A stretch of DNA of 64,000 nucleotides from Ilyomonas sp964249755 (GTDB lineage: Bacteria > Bacteroidota > Bacteroidia > Chitinophagales > Chitinophagaceae), in the NCBI GenBank assembly GCA_964249755.1, contig CAXUDB010000002.1, forward strand, positions 186,001-250,000, in the 5' to 3' direction. Position 1 is the stretch's first letter, and every line of letters starts with the position of its first letter. This document shows positions 42,085-50,549 of this stretch, piece after piece. Position numbers and translations under genes: made by a program. The notes beneath the pieces were generated by a model. It was not told where the DNA came from. It searched no databases and saw nothing but the letters and a program-made list of their open reading frames with translations.

Positions 42085-42162
42085 GTTTGTGAGTTGTCTT
42101 AAGGTGGCAGGCAACGAACAGGTATAGCCGATGAGTTTATTGCTTTTTGTTTTTGTCAATGG

Positions 42163-42555
42163 TCAGGCAACCGGTGTACAAATCTCAACTAAAAAACCAT
42201 CCGGATCTCTTACATAGGCAACCACTTGTCCCCAGGGTTTTGTCTTTGGTTCTGCAACCAGTATAGCACCTGCATCAACTGCCGATTTTACTGTCGCTTC
42301 AACGTTCTCTGTCGTAAACCCAATTTCAATTCCAAAAGGTTTTTGCCGTAAACTACTTTCAACAAATCCATCTTCAAGATTTGTATTGGCTAACGTTATT
42401 GAGGCAAAAGAAAGTGTTGTTTCGCCTACCGATAGTTCGCCATAAGAATTGTCAGGCGTTATAAACTTTCTCGTAAACCCGAAAGAGGTTTCATAAAACT
42501 CAATTGTCTTTATCACGTCTTGAACATATAGAATTGTGTACGCGAATTTTATCAT
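42163..42555 (-). CDS. VOC (glyoxalase/bleomycin-resistance) family protein
   Basis: A 130-residue intact protein with one vicinal-oxygen-chelate domain pair: YTILYVQDVIKTIEFYETSFGFTRKF, then IEIGFTTENVEATVKSAVDAGAILVAEPKTKPWGQVVAYVRDPDGFLVEICTP. The final Glu of DPDGFLVEI is the usual metal ligand. Substrate unknown; relatives include glyoxalase and antibiotic-binding proteins. It is the only undamaged gene among the four in this patch (41565-44092). Confidence 0.88.
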   Translation of the reverse strand: MIKFAYTILYVQDVIKTIEFYETSFGFTRKFITPDNSYGELSVGETTLSFASITLANTNLEDGFVESSLRQKPFGIEIGFTTENVEATVKSAVDAGAILVAEPKTKPWGQVVAYVRDPDGFLVEICTPVA

Positions 42556-42628
42556 TTCAGGAATGTATTATGAGTGCCTAAATTAAAAGATTCTTTGTCG
42601 GTTTGTGTCTATCGAAGTTGTAAAGTAA

Positions 42629-42638
42629 GGTTGCAACC
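42629..42638. repeat. GGTTGCAACC palindrome
   Basis: A perfect 10-bp palindrome in the gap upstream of the VOC gene. The same core lies at the centre of the larger dyad at 55490-55521. Confidence 0.5.
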
Positions 42639-42719
42639 TCAGGCTCGCTGCTTGCTAAGAGCGGAGATAGTTAACCGTCAGCCGTTATAGCAGCAAGTAT
42701 GTGTAATATGGCATTTCAG

Positions 42720-43439
42720 TCATTCTATGCTCCATTCTATAGTTATATTGTCTCTGAAAGTTAAATCGTCTGGAGTAAAATTAAATGATTGAAAGTTTTC
42801 GTTTGAGGCGGCTTCGGCTGCATAGCGGTGCTTTTGTTCAATCAATTCCATTCCATCATTCTTTCCCCAAGAAGGGCCATAAGTAATTGTCATAACCCTT
42901 ATGAGTTTGAGTCCTGAAGCTTTTGCAATATTATTAGCCTTCTCATTAGCGTCTTTTACAGCATACTCAATTATTTGGCTTTGAACTTTCTGCTTTAACT
43001 GTTCTGATTATTCAAAGTCGAAGCTAAAGTTAACTGGCTGGTCACTCTTCGAGAACTCAGCTACTATTTTTTGAAGTAACTGTTGTTGATAAATAAATTG
43101 AAGTCTAATGTTTTGGGAAGCAACATAACCGCTATCTACATAATCTCTGTCTCTGTAAATTTGGTTCTTTGATACTGTAAAGCTTGTTGTCTTTATCTCC
43201 TTGTCACTAAAGCCTAACTTACTTAAAAGCTCATTGTAATGGTTTGATTTATCTCCCAACGCCTTAACAGCTTCGCTCATTGTCGGCTTTATTTCGGAAA
43301 CTGAAATACTTAAAACACCTAAGTCTGGTGTTACATTTACTCTTGCTGTTCCAGTCACGTCAAGTGTCGGTTTTTGCTGCTGTTGTCCGAGAGTTGTCAG
43401 CGATAGAAATAGTAAAATGATTACAGTCAGTTGCTTCAT
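42720..43439 (-). pseudogene. SIMPL-domain (DUF541) gene with a premature stop codon
   Basis: From ATG 43439 the frame gives a signal peptide (MKQLTVIILLFLSLTTLGQQ) and a SIMPL domain (PTLDVTGTARVNVTPDLGVLSISVSE). The frame meets TAA at 43008-43010 after FSFDFE. The same frame then continues without break for 95 codons (SEQLKQKVQSQIIEYAVKDANEKANNIAKASGLKL...) to TGA at 42720, giving the usual full length of about 239. So a single base change interrupts an otherwise complete gene. A sequencing error would look the same. It is flanked by perfect 11-bp inverted repeats (42679-42689 and 43462-43472). Confidence 0.85.
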
Positions 43440-43464
43440 GCATTTTTTGTCTAAAATGCCATAT

Positions 43465-43590
43465 AACGGCTGCGGCTTTCTGCTGTGCTGGCAGTAGCAT
43501 TCCATCAGCCGAATAACTTACTAAAGATAAATAGAATTACAAATGACGAAGTGAGAAGTGTCAGCCAGCATAGCAGAAAACCAATGTTGC
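43465..43590 (-). other. attC-like hairpin between two broken genes
   Basis: On the minus strand: AAC (43588-43586), then TTTCTGCTATGCTGGC, an ~70-nt middle, GCCAGCACAGCAGAAA, and GTT (43467-43465). The arms 43477-43492 and 43564-43579 match at 15 of 16 positions. The total of about 126 bp and the AAC...GTT ends fit an integron attC site, but the boxes around the triplets deviate from consensus. The TATAACGGCTG end (43462-43472) has a perfect inverted partner at 42679-42689 beyond the SIMPL gene. Confidence 0.42.
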
Positions 43591-43669
43591 AGGCATGTGC
43601 CTTGTCGGACAACGAACTGGTTATGTTTTGTGGCGTAAACAGTCACCCGAATGCTGTAACAACTAAATA

Positions 43670-44092
43670 TTATGCTAAGCCGCGTAAAATGTCCAGCCGG
43701 TTACTCGGTGCATTCGGTGAGAAGAAGTCTGGAATGGTTTTGTCTGTCCGTCTTGGTCGTTGCAAAAACTCAACTTGCCATTCAGTTAACCTTTGCTCCT
43801 TTACATGCTCATACTTTCCCAGCTCCGGCTCATTAATATATTCTTCCTGTAAAACCAAAGCAGTTGGTGGTTCACAACCTGCATTGTCTTCAGAAAACTC
43901 AAGAGCTTCTTCATAGGTCGCAAAGGGGTAATAATAGTCGTTTCATTCTTCTGCGTTTGGTGCTCCGTCTTCAGGATGACACCAAACTCTATATTCCAAT
44001 ACATCATCCCAAACGAAGCCGCCGCCTGATTTTACAAGTCCGAGATATGCCCCAACTAAGTCTGGGTCTTTAACGTCTGGATATTTTGCCAT
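43670..44092 (-). pseudogene. Conserved small gene (GNAT-annotated type) with a premature stop codon
   Basis: The frame from ATG 44092 reads MAKYPDVKDPDLVGAYLGLV...EYRVWCHPEDGAPNAEE, then TGA (43943-43945). It continues in the same frame NDYYYPFATYEEALEFSED...EYINEPELGKYEHVKEQRL...DFFSPNAPSNRLDILRGLA to TAA at 43670. Restoring one base would give a 140-residue protein. I recall close homologues annotated, probably wrongly, as GCN5-type acetyltransferases; the function is unknown. It is flanked by an imperfect 10-bp inverted repeat (43604-43613, 44154-44163). Confidence 0.78.
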
Positions 44093-44615
44093 GATGTGTT
44101 ATTGTCGTATGGTCAAGCAGCTGGCTCTGTCTGTCTGCAAATCACGACCGCAAGTTGTCTGACTGCATTGCCTGCAATTCAAAAATACCCGCGGATTTCT
44201 ACTCCACCAAATCCGCGCATCTTCATTGCTGGTGCATCAGCTTATCTATCAAGCCTTCAATTTTACCTCCTTCTTCCTTTCAATTCCCAAAACCTCAACA
44301 CCACACTTCCCAACCGTTCAGAAACCTCTTGTATATAATACACTGCCCTGTAGAACAGTTCAGAAGCCCTGGATTTGATTGTTTAAATGGTGATGAGAAG
44401 AGAGCGGTGCTTATGCAAGTGCCGCTTTTTGTTTGCTCGTAAGTCTGTTGGGATAGAAATAAGTCTGGGGTTGAGGGAGAAACACACTGCCATTGCGTTC
44501 TTCACTTTGTGCAGGCACGCAATGGCAGTGCGCATTGATGACTATCATTTAATTTGAATGAGCTGCTGAAAACGGCGAATGGCGAATAATCAATAAAACT
44601 TTGGAAACTGCTTTC
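44093..44615. other. Non-coding stretch with three hairpins
   Basis: No gene seen. Hairpins: CGCGGATTT (44190-44198) with AAATCCGCG (44209-44217); a terminator-like AGCGGTGCTT/AAGTGCCGCT plus five T (44403-44430, plus strand), with no plus-strand gene in front of it; and a perfect 14-bp inverted repeat CACTGCCATTGCGT (44485-44498) with ACGCAATGGCAGTG (44517-44530). The last may end transcription of the minus-strand genes that follow. Confidence 0.55.
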
Positions 44616-44801
44616 TCAGCTTGCCTTATCGTTGGTATTGCGCAGCAAACTAATACCTGTTAAAAAGAAAATTAAACCCAGCACGCCATATACAGCAATG
44701 TAAGTGAACGTAGAGCTTTTATTGGTGATAGATACACCTGCAAAGATAAGACCGCCGATGCCTAATAGGGTGAGGATGATGCCGAAGACTCTTTTTTCCA
44801 T
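44616..44801 (-). CDS. Small two-helix membrane protein
   Basis: A 61-residue protein (start ATG 44801, MEKRVFGIILTLLGIGGLIF) with two hydrophobic helices, the second AVYGVLGLIFFLTGISLL. A longer frame upstream adds only low-quality sequence. Homologues are common in Bacteroidota without known role. It is 84 nt downstream of the acyltransferase gene on the same strand. Confidence 0.65.
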   Translation of the reverse strand: MEKRVFGIILTLLGIGGLIFAGVSITNKSSTFTYIAVYGVLGLIFFLTGISLLRNTNDKAS

Positions 44802-44885
44802 GGTGTAAGTAAGTTTGTACCCAAGGTTTGCAAACGATATGCCACCCACTTTTAGTCGACCGTTGACGGTAGACTGACGACGGTT

Positions 44886-46043
44886 TTATACCTTCAGAAA
44901 AATCTTCTTTTTATATAAAATCCACATCGGTATCAGCAGAAGCAATACGTAGGTAATAGCGCCCGCCAGCGAAGCATTGACGGGAGAAAAATAAGGCGTA
45001 AAAAAGGTTTGATAGAGGTATTGCTGCGCGCCCATTCTGGCGCCGTTTACGTTGATGTGAATGAGGTCTAACAAGATCAGCACCACATCTGCCGCCACAT
45101 AAGCCGTGATGGCATTTGCCCCGAAAGCCAGGAACGGCTCTATGTATTTGTTTCGGTGCTGCACATCTATCAGCCAATAAGAAAGGGTAAGCGCGAGAAG
45201 ACTAAAGCCGCCGGCATATAACACAAAAGAGCTTGTCCATAAAGCTTTGTTGATGGGAAAAAAGGCATCCCACACAGCGCCTGCTGCAACCGATAAAATG
45301 CCGAACGTGAATAACCACGCCACTTTCACATTCTCATCGCGGTCTTTGCGCCGCAGCCAGGTGCCTGCCAGCACACCCAACAGGCAGGTGCCAATGGAAG
45401 GCAGTGTACTTAGCAAACCTTCGGGGTCATACACCTTAGAGCCGCCCCACAAGTGGTTGGTGCCCAGCACTGCCGTATCGAACCATGCGCCTAAATTAGT
45501 AGCAGGTTCCAGGCTGGCATAGCCCACGCCGGGCACAGGTATAAAATTCATGAGTAGGTAATAGAAAATAAGAATGATAGCCAGCAGCCAAGCCTGTGTT
45601 CTATAAGATGTTTTAAGATAAAGAACAACGGTAATAAAGAACACAATGGCAATGCGTGGCAGCACACCGAGAATGCGGAAATGTGCAAAGTCGAAATGGG
45701 GAAAGGAGGAAGCCAAACCGAGCACCGCAAAAATGATATAAAGAAGAACAGAACGCTTTAACGCTGTTAATAATATGGCTCTGTGCGACGTGTTGTTTTC
45801 TTTTTTCGACCCGATGGCATACGTGATAGATACACCGACCATGAATAAGAACGAAGGAAAGATGGCATCAGTAGGCGTGAAGCCATTCCACTTGGCATGT
45901 TCAAGCGGTGCATAGATATGCGCCCAGTCGCCGGGGTTGTTCACGAGTATCATGCCTGCAACCGTTAAGCCGCGGAAGAAGTCGAGTGAAACCAATCTTT
46001 GCCTGGGTTGCAGCAGTGGTGTGCTTGGTGTGGAGGAAGCCAT
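44886..46043 (-). CDS. NagX/HGSNAT-like membrane acyltransferase (DUF5009)
   Basis: A 385-residue protein with about ten membrane helices. It begins after a polar tail with RLVSLDFFRGLTVAGMILVNNPGDWAHIYAPLEHAKWNGFTPTDAIFPSFLFMVGVSI. This is the hallmark of the heparan-alpha-glucosaminide acetyltransferase (HGSNAT)/NagX family, including the conserved His after YAPLEHA. The family moves acetyl groups onto glucosamine-type sugars across the membrane. No sugar-use operon is next to it here. Confidence 0.88.
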   Translation of the reverse strand: MASSTPSTPLLQPRQRLVSLDFFRGLTVAGMILVNNPGDWAHIYAPLEHAKWNGFTPTDAIFPSFLFMVGVSITYAIGSKKENNTSHRAILLTALKRSVLLYIIFAVLGLASSFPHFDFAHFRILGVLPRIAIVFFITVVLYLKTSYRTQAWLLAIILIFYYLLMNFIPVPGVGYASLEPATNLGAWFDTAVLGTNHLWGGSKVYDPEGLLSTLPSIGTCLLGVLAGTWLRRKDRDENVKVAWLFTFGILSVAAGAVWDAFFPINKALWTSSFVLYAGGFSLLALTLSYWLIDVQHRNKYIEPFLAFGANAITAYVAADVVLILLDLIHINVNGARMGAQQYLYQTFFTPYFSPVNASLAGAITYVLLLLIPMWILYKKKIFLKV

Positions 46044-46154
46044 CGCGAATGTCGTTATGGCAATAAAAATAGGGGTTATTGAGTAATGGGCTTCAACAGA
46101 AAGAAGCCAATCTGTAGCAATGCAAAAAAGGGAATTGGATAGGGTAAAAAAGGC

Positions 46155-46457
46155 TTACTTAATGGCTTGCTTGCCGGCATTGAGATATTGTTGCAGCGAA
46201 GCCACGTAAGCTTCAAAAGCTTTAATGCCTGCCTTCGTGATTTTACAGGTGGTGTTGGGATAATTGTCTTTAAACTCTTTGGTAACATCAATATAGCCGG
46301 CTTCTTTCAGCTTCTGCACCTGCACACTCAGGTTGCCCGCAGTAGCGTTGGTCTTCTCTTTTATAAAAGTAAAATCAGCCTCTTTTACACTGATGAGAAG
46401 ACTCATTACGGCAAGCCGCAACTGCGAGTGAAGTATAGGATCCAGATCGTTAAACAT
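46155..46457 (-). CDS. Winged-helix transcriptional regulator
   Basis: A 100-residue protein (MFNDLDPILHSQLRLAVMSLL...EADFTFIKEKTNATAGNLSVQVQKLKEAGYIDVTKEF...TCKITKAGIKAFEAYV), a compact winged helix of the MarR/ArsR-like 'transcriptional regulator' type. It overlaps the upstream membrane protein gene by 8 nt (ATG and TAA interleaved), so the pair is translationally coupled. The membrane partner may signal to it. Confidence 0.85.
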   Translation of the reverse strand: MFNDLDPILHSQLRLAVMSLLISVKEADFTFIKEKTNATAGNLSVQVQKLKEAGYIDVTKEFKDNYPNTTCKITKAGIKAFEAYVASLQQYLNAGKQAIK

Positions 46458-47073
46458 GCTGCTGTTTCTTTGCTTTAAGATACCTGCGTTGTAAAATAAG
46501 ACCCGGAATAAACCATGCGAGCAGAGCGCCGAGCGCAATCAACAGCATGTTAAAAGGATAGGAGACAAACACACTAACAATGGCAAGCACCCAACACGCA
46601 ATGCCACCCACCGTCATCGGCACAAACCGCCGTGCAAAACCCGTGGCAAATGTGGGCACACCATAGATGATAAGATATAGCGAATCGCTATGCAGATTGT
46701 TCTGGTTAACACCCTGGAAACTTAAATAGCCAAAATAAAAGCTCAGGAGGAACAGGGTGATGCCAAACGCAATCCAGATGCCACCCATGGCATCTTCGGG
46801 GTAGGCTTTAAACTTCTTCTTTTTTCTTTCCCGCACCGATATAATAATCTGTGGAATAACGGCAAAAAAGGTAAGCATCCAAACCGCGTTGGCACCTGGT
46901 ATGGAATAGTAAAAGCTGGCAAACTGAACAAGCGCGCAAAACGATACAATGCTGCCCCACATGAGGGCGCTGATACCGGTTTCAACAAAGTCGTTCTTTG
47001 CTTTGTTGATCATTTGGGTAATTAACTGCAGGCTTTCTTTTTCACTAAAAAAGACTTCTTCGCCTTCTATCAT
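46450..47073 (-). CDS. Polytopic membrane protein coupled to a winged-helix regulator
   Basis: A 207-residue protein with about five helices (near 33-55, 62-78, 98-118, 128-146, 150-190). The N-terminal tail is acidic (IEGEEVFFSEKESLQLITQM), a charged loop is RERKKKKFKAYPED, and the C-terminal tail is basic (QRRYLKAKKQQHV). No named domain. In Bacteroidota such proteins are regularly found before small wHTH regulators, suggesting a shared function. Confidence 0.72.
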   Translation of the reverse strand: MIEGEEVFFSEKESLQLITQMINKAKNDFVETGISALMWGSIVSFCALVQFASFYYSIPGANAVWMLTFFAVIPQIIISVRERKKKKFKAYPEDAMGGIWIAFGITLFLLSFYFGYLSFQGVNQNNLHSDSLYLIIYGVPTFATGFARRFVPMTVGGIACWVLAIVSVFVSYPFNMLLIALGALLAWFIPGLILQRRYLKAKKQQHV

Positions 47074-47107
47074 AATTATGGCTTTATAAAGCGGATGATA
47101 TAAGAGA

Positions 47108-47151
47108 CAACTACAAAGACAACATCAAGATGTATGCTGTCTTTGCAGTTG
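47108..47151 (-). terminator. Inverted repeat after the TPR-like gene
   Basis: CAACTACAAAGACA (47108-47121) and TGTCTTTGCAGTTG (47138-47151), 13 of 14 matching, 11 nt after the stop codon of the 47163 gene. It probably separates the receptor operon from the membrane/regulator pair. Confidence 0.6.
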
Positions 47152-47162
47152 TTGTGCTTAAT

Positions 47163-47789
47163 TTATTGACATTGCGCCAGCATCTGGTCGTTCTGTTCTG
47201 CGCCCCACGTTGGATACAATGGTTTCTTTTCTTCTGTTTTGTATAAATCGGCAGCCTGCTGAAAGAGTGGTTTGGCTTTGGCTTTGCCACCGCCAAATTG
47301 TTCCGGTGTGTTGAACACACTCATGGCTTGCAGGTAATACAGGCGCGGATTTTTTGGGTCCATCTGCATCCCTTTTTGCAAAGCTGCAGCGGCTTCTGTG
47401 CCATAGGTTTGCCAGCGCTCCTGCGGGTTCACCAGCATCTGCTGCGTGGCTGCCATATTGCGCAGCGACTGAAACTCTGAGTTCTGGTTGAGAGCTTCAC
47501 CTTTTGCGATTATCGCTTTAACTTCTTCGGCCAACTTGTCTTTGTCCACACTGTTATCTACCCAGCCAATACGCACCTTGGCAAGCGCTGCCCAGTAGTA
47601 AGGCAGCCATTGTGTTTTTTCTGCTTCGCCTACGCGTTGAAAAGCGGCGGATGCTGCGTTTAAATCGGATGCGGATTTTGCACTGTCGAGCATAGCAAGG
47701 TTCTTTTGCATGGCCATTGTGAATTTGTCACTTTGCGAGAAGGCTGCAACGCTTACCAGCACTGCAATGGAAAGAAGGAACTGTTTCAT
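47163..47789 (-). CDS. Exported helical-repeat (TPR-like) protein
   Basis: A 208-residue protein. Residues 1-18 are a signal peptide (MKQFLLSIAVLVSVAAFSQ). The rest is helical with TPR-like blocks: WLPYYWAALAKVRIGW, AAAALQKGMQMDPKNPRLYYLQAMSVFN and KAKPLFQQAADLYK. Function unknown. It is 26 nt downstream of the 2TM gene and may belong to the TonB-dependent receptor operon. Confidence 0.8.
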   Translation of the reverse strand: MKQFLLSIAVLVSVAAFSQSDKFTMAMQKNLAMLDSAKSASDLNAASAAFQRVGEAEKTQWLPYYWAALAKVRIGWVDNSVDKDKLAEEVKAIIAKGEALNQNSEFQSLRNMAATQQMLVNPQERWQTYGTEAAAALQKGMQMDPKNPRLYYLQAMSVFNTPEQFGGGKAKAKPLFQQAADLYKTEEKKPLYPTWGAEQNDQMLAQCQ

Positions 47790-47815
47790 GTTGATTTACT
47801 ATTTAAGATGTAATA

Positions 47816-48085
47816 TTAATGATTCAAACTTTTTAGTTTTTCGTATTCTTTTTCAGCCGAAAAAATTTGAGTAGAATGATAAGCGCCAACGTATTGAGTT
47901 AGCATGCCAACGCCCCATCCTAATATGGGCCATATTGGCCAGAAATAAGAACCGGCACCCGATGTTACATACCAAATACCTATGAGCAGTGCGTTGACAA
48001 TAACATAAGCTAATAAGCCGGCTTTAAACGCTGCTCTTCTTTTGGCTATCTGCCAGAGTGCATCGTTGTGTTGTTCAATCTTCAT
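47816..48085 (-). CDS. 2TM domain protein
   Basis: An 89-residue protein with two membrane helices and the 2TM-domain pattern: ALWQIAKRRAAFKAGLLAYVIVNALLIGIWYVTSG and FWPIWPILGWGVGMLTQYVGAYH, plus a C-terminal EKEYEKL helix. Seen widely in Bacteroidota, often next to histidine kinases or LytTR regulators, but the role is unknown. Here it follows the TonB-dependent receptor. Confidence 0.85.
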   Translation of the reverse strand: MKIEQHNDALWQIAKRRAAFKAGLLAYVIVNALLIGIWYVTSGAGSYFWPIWPILGWGVGMLTQYVGAYHSTQIFSAEKEYEKLKSLNH

Positions 48086-48143
48086 GATGATTTATTAATT
48101 AAAGTGTGAGATAAGTTTAATTCTATATTACCTGTTCAATTCA

Positions 48144-50393
48144 TTACAGGTTTCCGTTGATTGCATCCTGCGAGCGGTCTATTCCCCAGCTAAAAAATGC
48201 ACCAATGAAATAGAAGCGTTTTGCCGGTGATGTAATCGGTTCTTTATAGGCACCGTTGTAAGAATAGTTGTAGTTATAAACCAGGTTATACCCCAATACA
48301 TTTGTTGCAGAAGCAAAGAGAACTGTATTTGTTTTTGCATTGGTTTTACCAACAGAAGGCACATAATAAACGCTTACGCCAAGCGTATTGTAAGCTTTTG
48401 TTTTGCCCCTGTCGGCAAGAAAATAATCGTTCTTTGTATAATCGTATTGCAGGTTATAATAAGGTCGTCCGGTGGCAAAACTATATGTGCCGCTGATGCC
48501 GGTTTTCCATTTCATAATAAAGCGTTTTGCCACCACAGAAAGTGTGTTGTTCGCAGCAAAGTTGGGCTGCAAGCGTTCTGGGTAATTCAGGTAATCGCGC
48601 TTGGTATCTAAGTAAGAATAGCTTATCCAGTAATCTAAGTTTTTTACGCTCTTTTTATCGCGGAAGAACAATTCAAAACCTCTGGCATAGCCATCACCGC
48701 TGTTGTTATAATCTGCATATTGATAGTTGAGCGGAATGGTCTTTACCAAGTCATCATACTTTTTATAATAAGCCTCTACACGAAATATTCTGTCGTTGGT
48801 AAGCTTTTGATAATTGACGATGTAATGCGTGGCTTTTGTATAACCGAGATTGCGCGTATAAAATAATTGGCTGTTTTCAGGCTTCTGATAAAAGATGCCA
48901 TACGCTGCCGATACCGATGCACCTTCGCCCACTTTATAAGCCAGCGAAATGCGGGGCGCTAAGTTCACTTTATCAATTACAGAAGAATGCTCGAAACGCG
49001 CGCCCAGCTTGGCTGCCAGATCATTGGTAAGGTAAATGTCAGTTTCGGCAAACAAAGCCTGGTAGTTATCGGTCAGCTTATAAGCCGAATCGTTGAAACG
49101 ATATTTGCTTAGCGAATTCCAGTATTCACCACCAAAGCGCACAGCATTAATACCGGTGAGCTTCTTCTCAACCACAGCTTTCACCTGCGCAACGTTATCC
49201 AATCTTTCTAAATCAAAGTTTTTATAGTACAACCAGAACTTAGACTGATCGAAATATTGCGGTTGATTCATCGCGTTTTGTAGTTGCTGTGTTACGTTGT
49301 CTTTGTTGGTGCTGAAGCCGCTGCCGAGATTCATCTTCCAGCCTTTACCTAAGTTTTCGCGCCAGCTAAGATTGTTATACCAGTTGTTGTTTTTTATGCG
49401 GAAAGCATCTTTCAAAACAGTGCTGTCTATGTCAGGACGACGCAAACCCAAATCGCTGGTGCCGAAAGTGGTATAGTATTTTATCATGCCGCCACTTTTT
49501 GTTTTAATACGAAAGTTCGCGTCGGCGTTGTGCAGCACCGGCATCTTAAAGAAGTCGGGCGTTTGCTTTATAATATTGAAGTAAGCCACAAGGTTGGTGT
49601 ATCCATAATTTATACCCCAGGATGCCGTTTTCTTTTTATTCAAATACTGAATGCCACCGCCTACAAAAAGCGGTGAGAGAGATAAGTTAGAAGCTGTTTT
49701 TTCGGGAAGATCTATAGACTCCAATATGACTGCCGAAGACAATGCCTGTCCATACAAAGCTGAGTATCCGCCGGTGCTAAACACGGTTCCTTTAAATAAA
49801 AAGGGAAGAAAACGACCGCGGCTGGAAATGTCGGGCACACTGGCGAAATAAGGATTGTTCACCAATGTGCCATCAATGAATTGCTTGGTTTCGTAGCCCG
49901 CGCCACCGCGAACAAACAAGCCTTCCTGCTCGCCCACCTGCTGTGCACCGGGAAGCGTTTTAATAGCAGAGGTAATATCAGCATTGCCACCGCCAACTGT
50001 AGCTACATCAAGCGAGTTAAGCACTGTAACAGCACGCTTGCTGTCGCCTGCCGCAAAAGCACCCGCCGTAACGGTTACGGCTTTTAATTCGTTGAATTCT
50101 TCCTTGATGGAAAAGTTGGCAACGATAGCATCTTTACCAATGGTGATGTTTTGATTCACCGCAGTAAAACCTACAGCGGAAGCCGTCAGAATATGGTCAC
50201 CTGTTTCGGTGGTAGTGAAAGAATAATTGCCACTTGAATCACTGGTTGTTCCATCATAAGTATCTTTCAAGGTGATGCTCGCACCGATGATTTTTTTGCC
50301 ACGCGCATCCCGCACGACACCTGAGATTTTCACCTGTGCAAAAGCAGAAAATACGGTGAGAAAAAATAGGGAACAAAGGAGTGTTGGTTTCAT
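48144..50393 (-). CDS. TonB-dependent outer membrane receptor
   Basis: A 749-residue receptor. Started at the ATG at 50393 (MKPTLLCSLFFLTVFSAFA, signal peptide). It has a carboxypeptidase-regulatory-like domain (about 20-105: VKISGVVRDARGKKIIGASITLKDTYDGTTSDSSGNYSFTTT), a plug (about 110-230: VTVLNSLDVATVGGGNADITSAIKTLPGAQQVGEQEGLFVRGGAGYETKQFIDGTLV), and a beta barrel to the C-terminus. The substrate is unknown; there is no SusD partner. It has a classic promoter with an operator between -33 and -7 (50412-50443). Confidence 0.93.
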   Translation of the reverse strand: MKPTLLCSLFFLTVFSAFAQVKISGVVRDARGKKIIGASITLKDTYDGTTSDSSGNYSFTTTETGDHILTASAVGFTAVNQNITIGKDAIVANFSIKEEFNELKAVTVTAGAFAAGDSKRAVTVLNSLDVATVGGGNADITSAIKTLPGAQQVGEQEGLFVRGGAGYETKQFIDGTLVNNPYFASVPDISSRGRFLPFLFKGTVFSTGGYSALYGQALSSAVILESIDLPEKTASNLSLSPLFVGGGIQYLNKKKTASWGINYGYTNLVAYFNIIKQTPDFFKMPVLHNADANFRIKTKSGGMIKYYTTFGTSDLGLRRPDIDSTVLKDAFRIKNNNWYNNLSWRENLGKGWKMNLGSGFSTNKDNVTQQLQNAMNQPQYFDQSKFWLYYKNFDLERLDNVAQVKAVVEKKLTGINAVRFGGEYWNSLSKYRFNDSAYKLTDNYQALFAETDIYLTNDLAAKLGARFEHSSVIDKVNLAPRISLAYKVGEGASVSAAYGIFYQKPENSQLFYTRNLGYTKATHYIVNYQKLTNDRIFRVEAYYKKYDDLVKTIPLNYQYADYNNSGDGYARGFELFFRDKKSVKNLDYWISYSYLDTKRDYLNYPERLQPNFAANNTLSVVAKRFIMKWKTGISGTYSFATGRPYYNLQYDYTKNDYFLADRGKTKAYNTLGVSVYYVPSVGKTNAKTNTVLFASATNVLGYNLVYNYNYSYNGAYKEPITSPAKRFYFIGAFFSWGIDRSQDAINGNL

Positions 50394-50411
50394 TGTTATG
50401 ATTTGATAATG

Positions 50412-50443
50412 CAAACGTAGATTAGTTTATAAAATAAACCAAA
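50412..50443 (-). promoter_or_regulatory. Promoter and operator of the TonB-dependent receptor gene
   Basis: On the minus strand -33 TTTG (50443-50440), a 20-bp spacer, -7 TACGTTTG (50419-50412). The spacer holds a perfect 6-bp dyad GTTTAT-TTT-ATAAAC (50425-50439), well placed for a repressor. The small wHTH protein at 46155 is a candidate binder, but this is a guess. Confidence 0.75.
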
Positions 50444-50549
50444 TTATTTTTTAAATGTTTTTATGAACGGTAAAAAAGAAAGTGAGCAGAAGAGAAAAAG
50501 TATTCTCGGTTTATGAGATTAGGTTTGTATTCTTTTAAAACAAATTACT

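Noticed and set aside
42720..43439. Programmed stop-codon readthrough or selenocysteine in the SIMPL gene
   Set aside because: The internal codon is TAA, no selenocysteine element is visible, and the neighbouring genes are also broken by single-base changes; decay or error is simpler.
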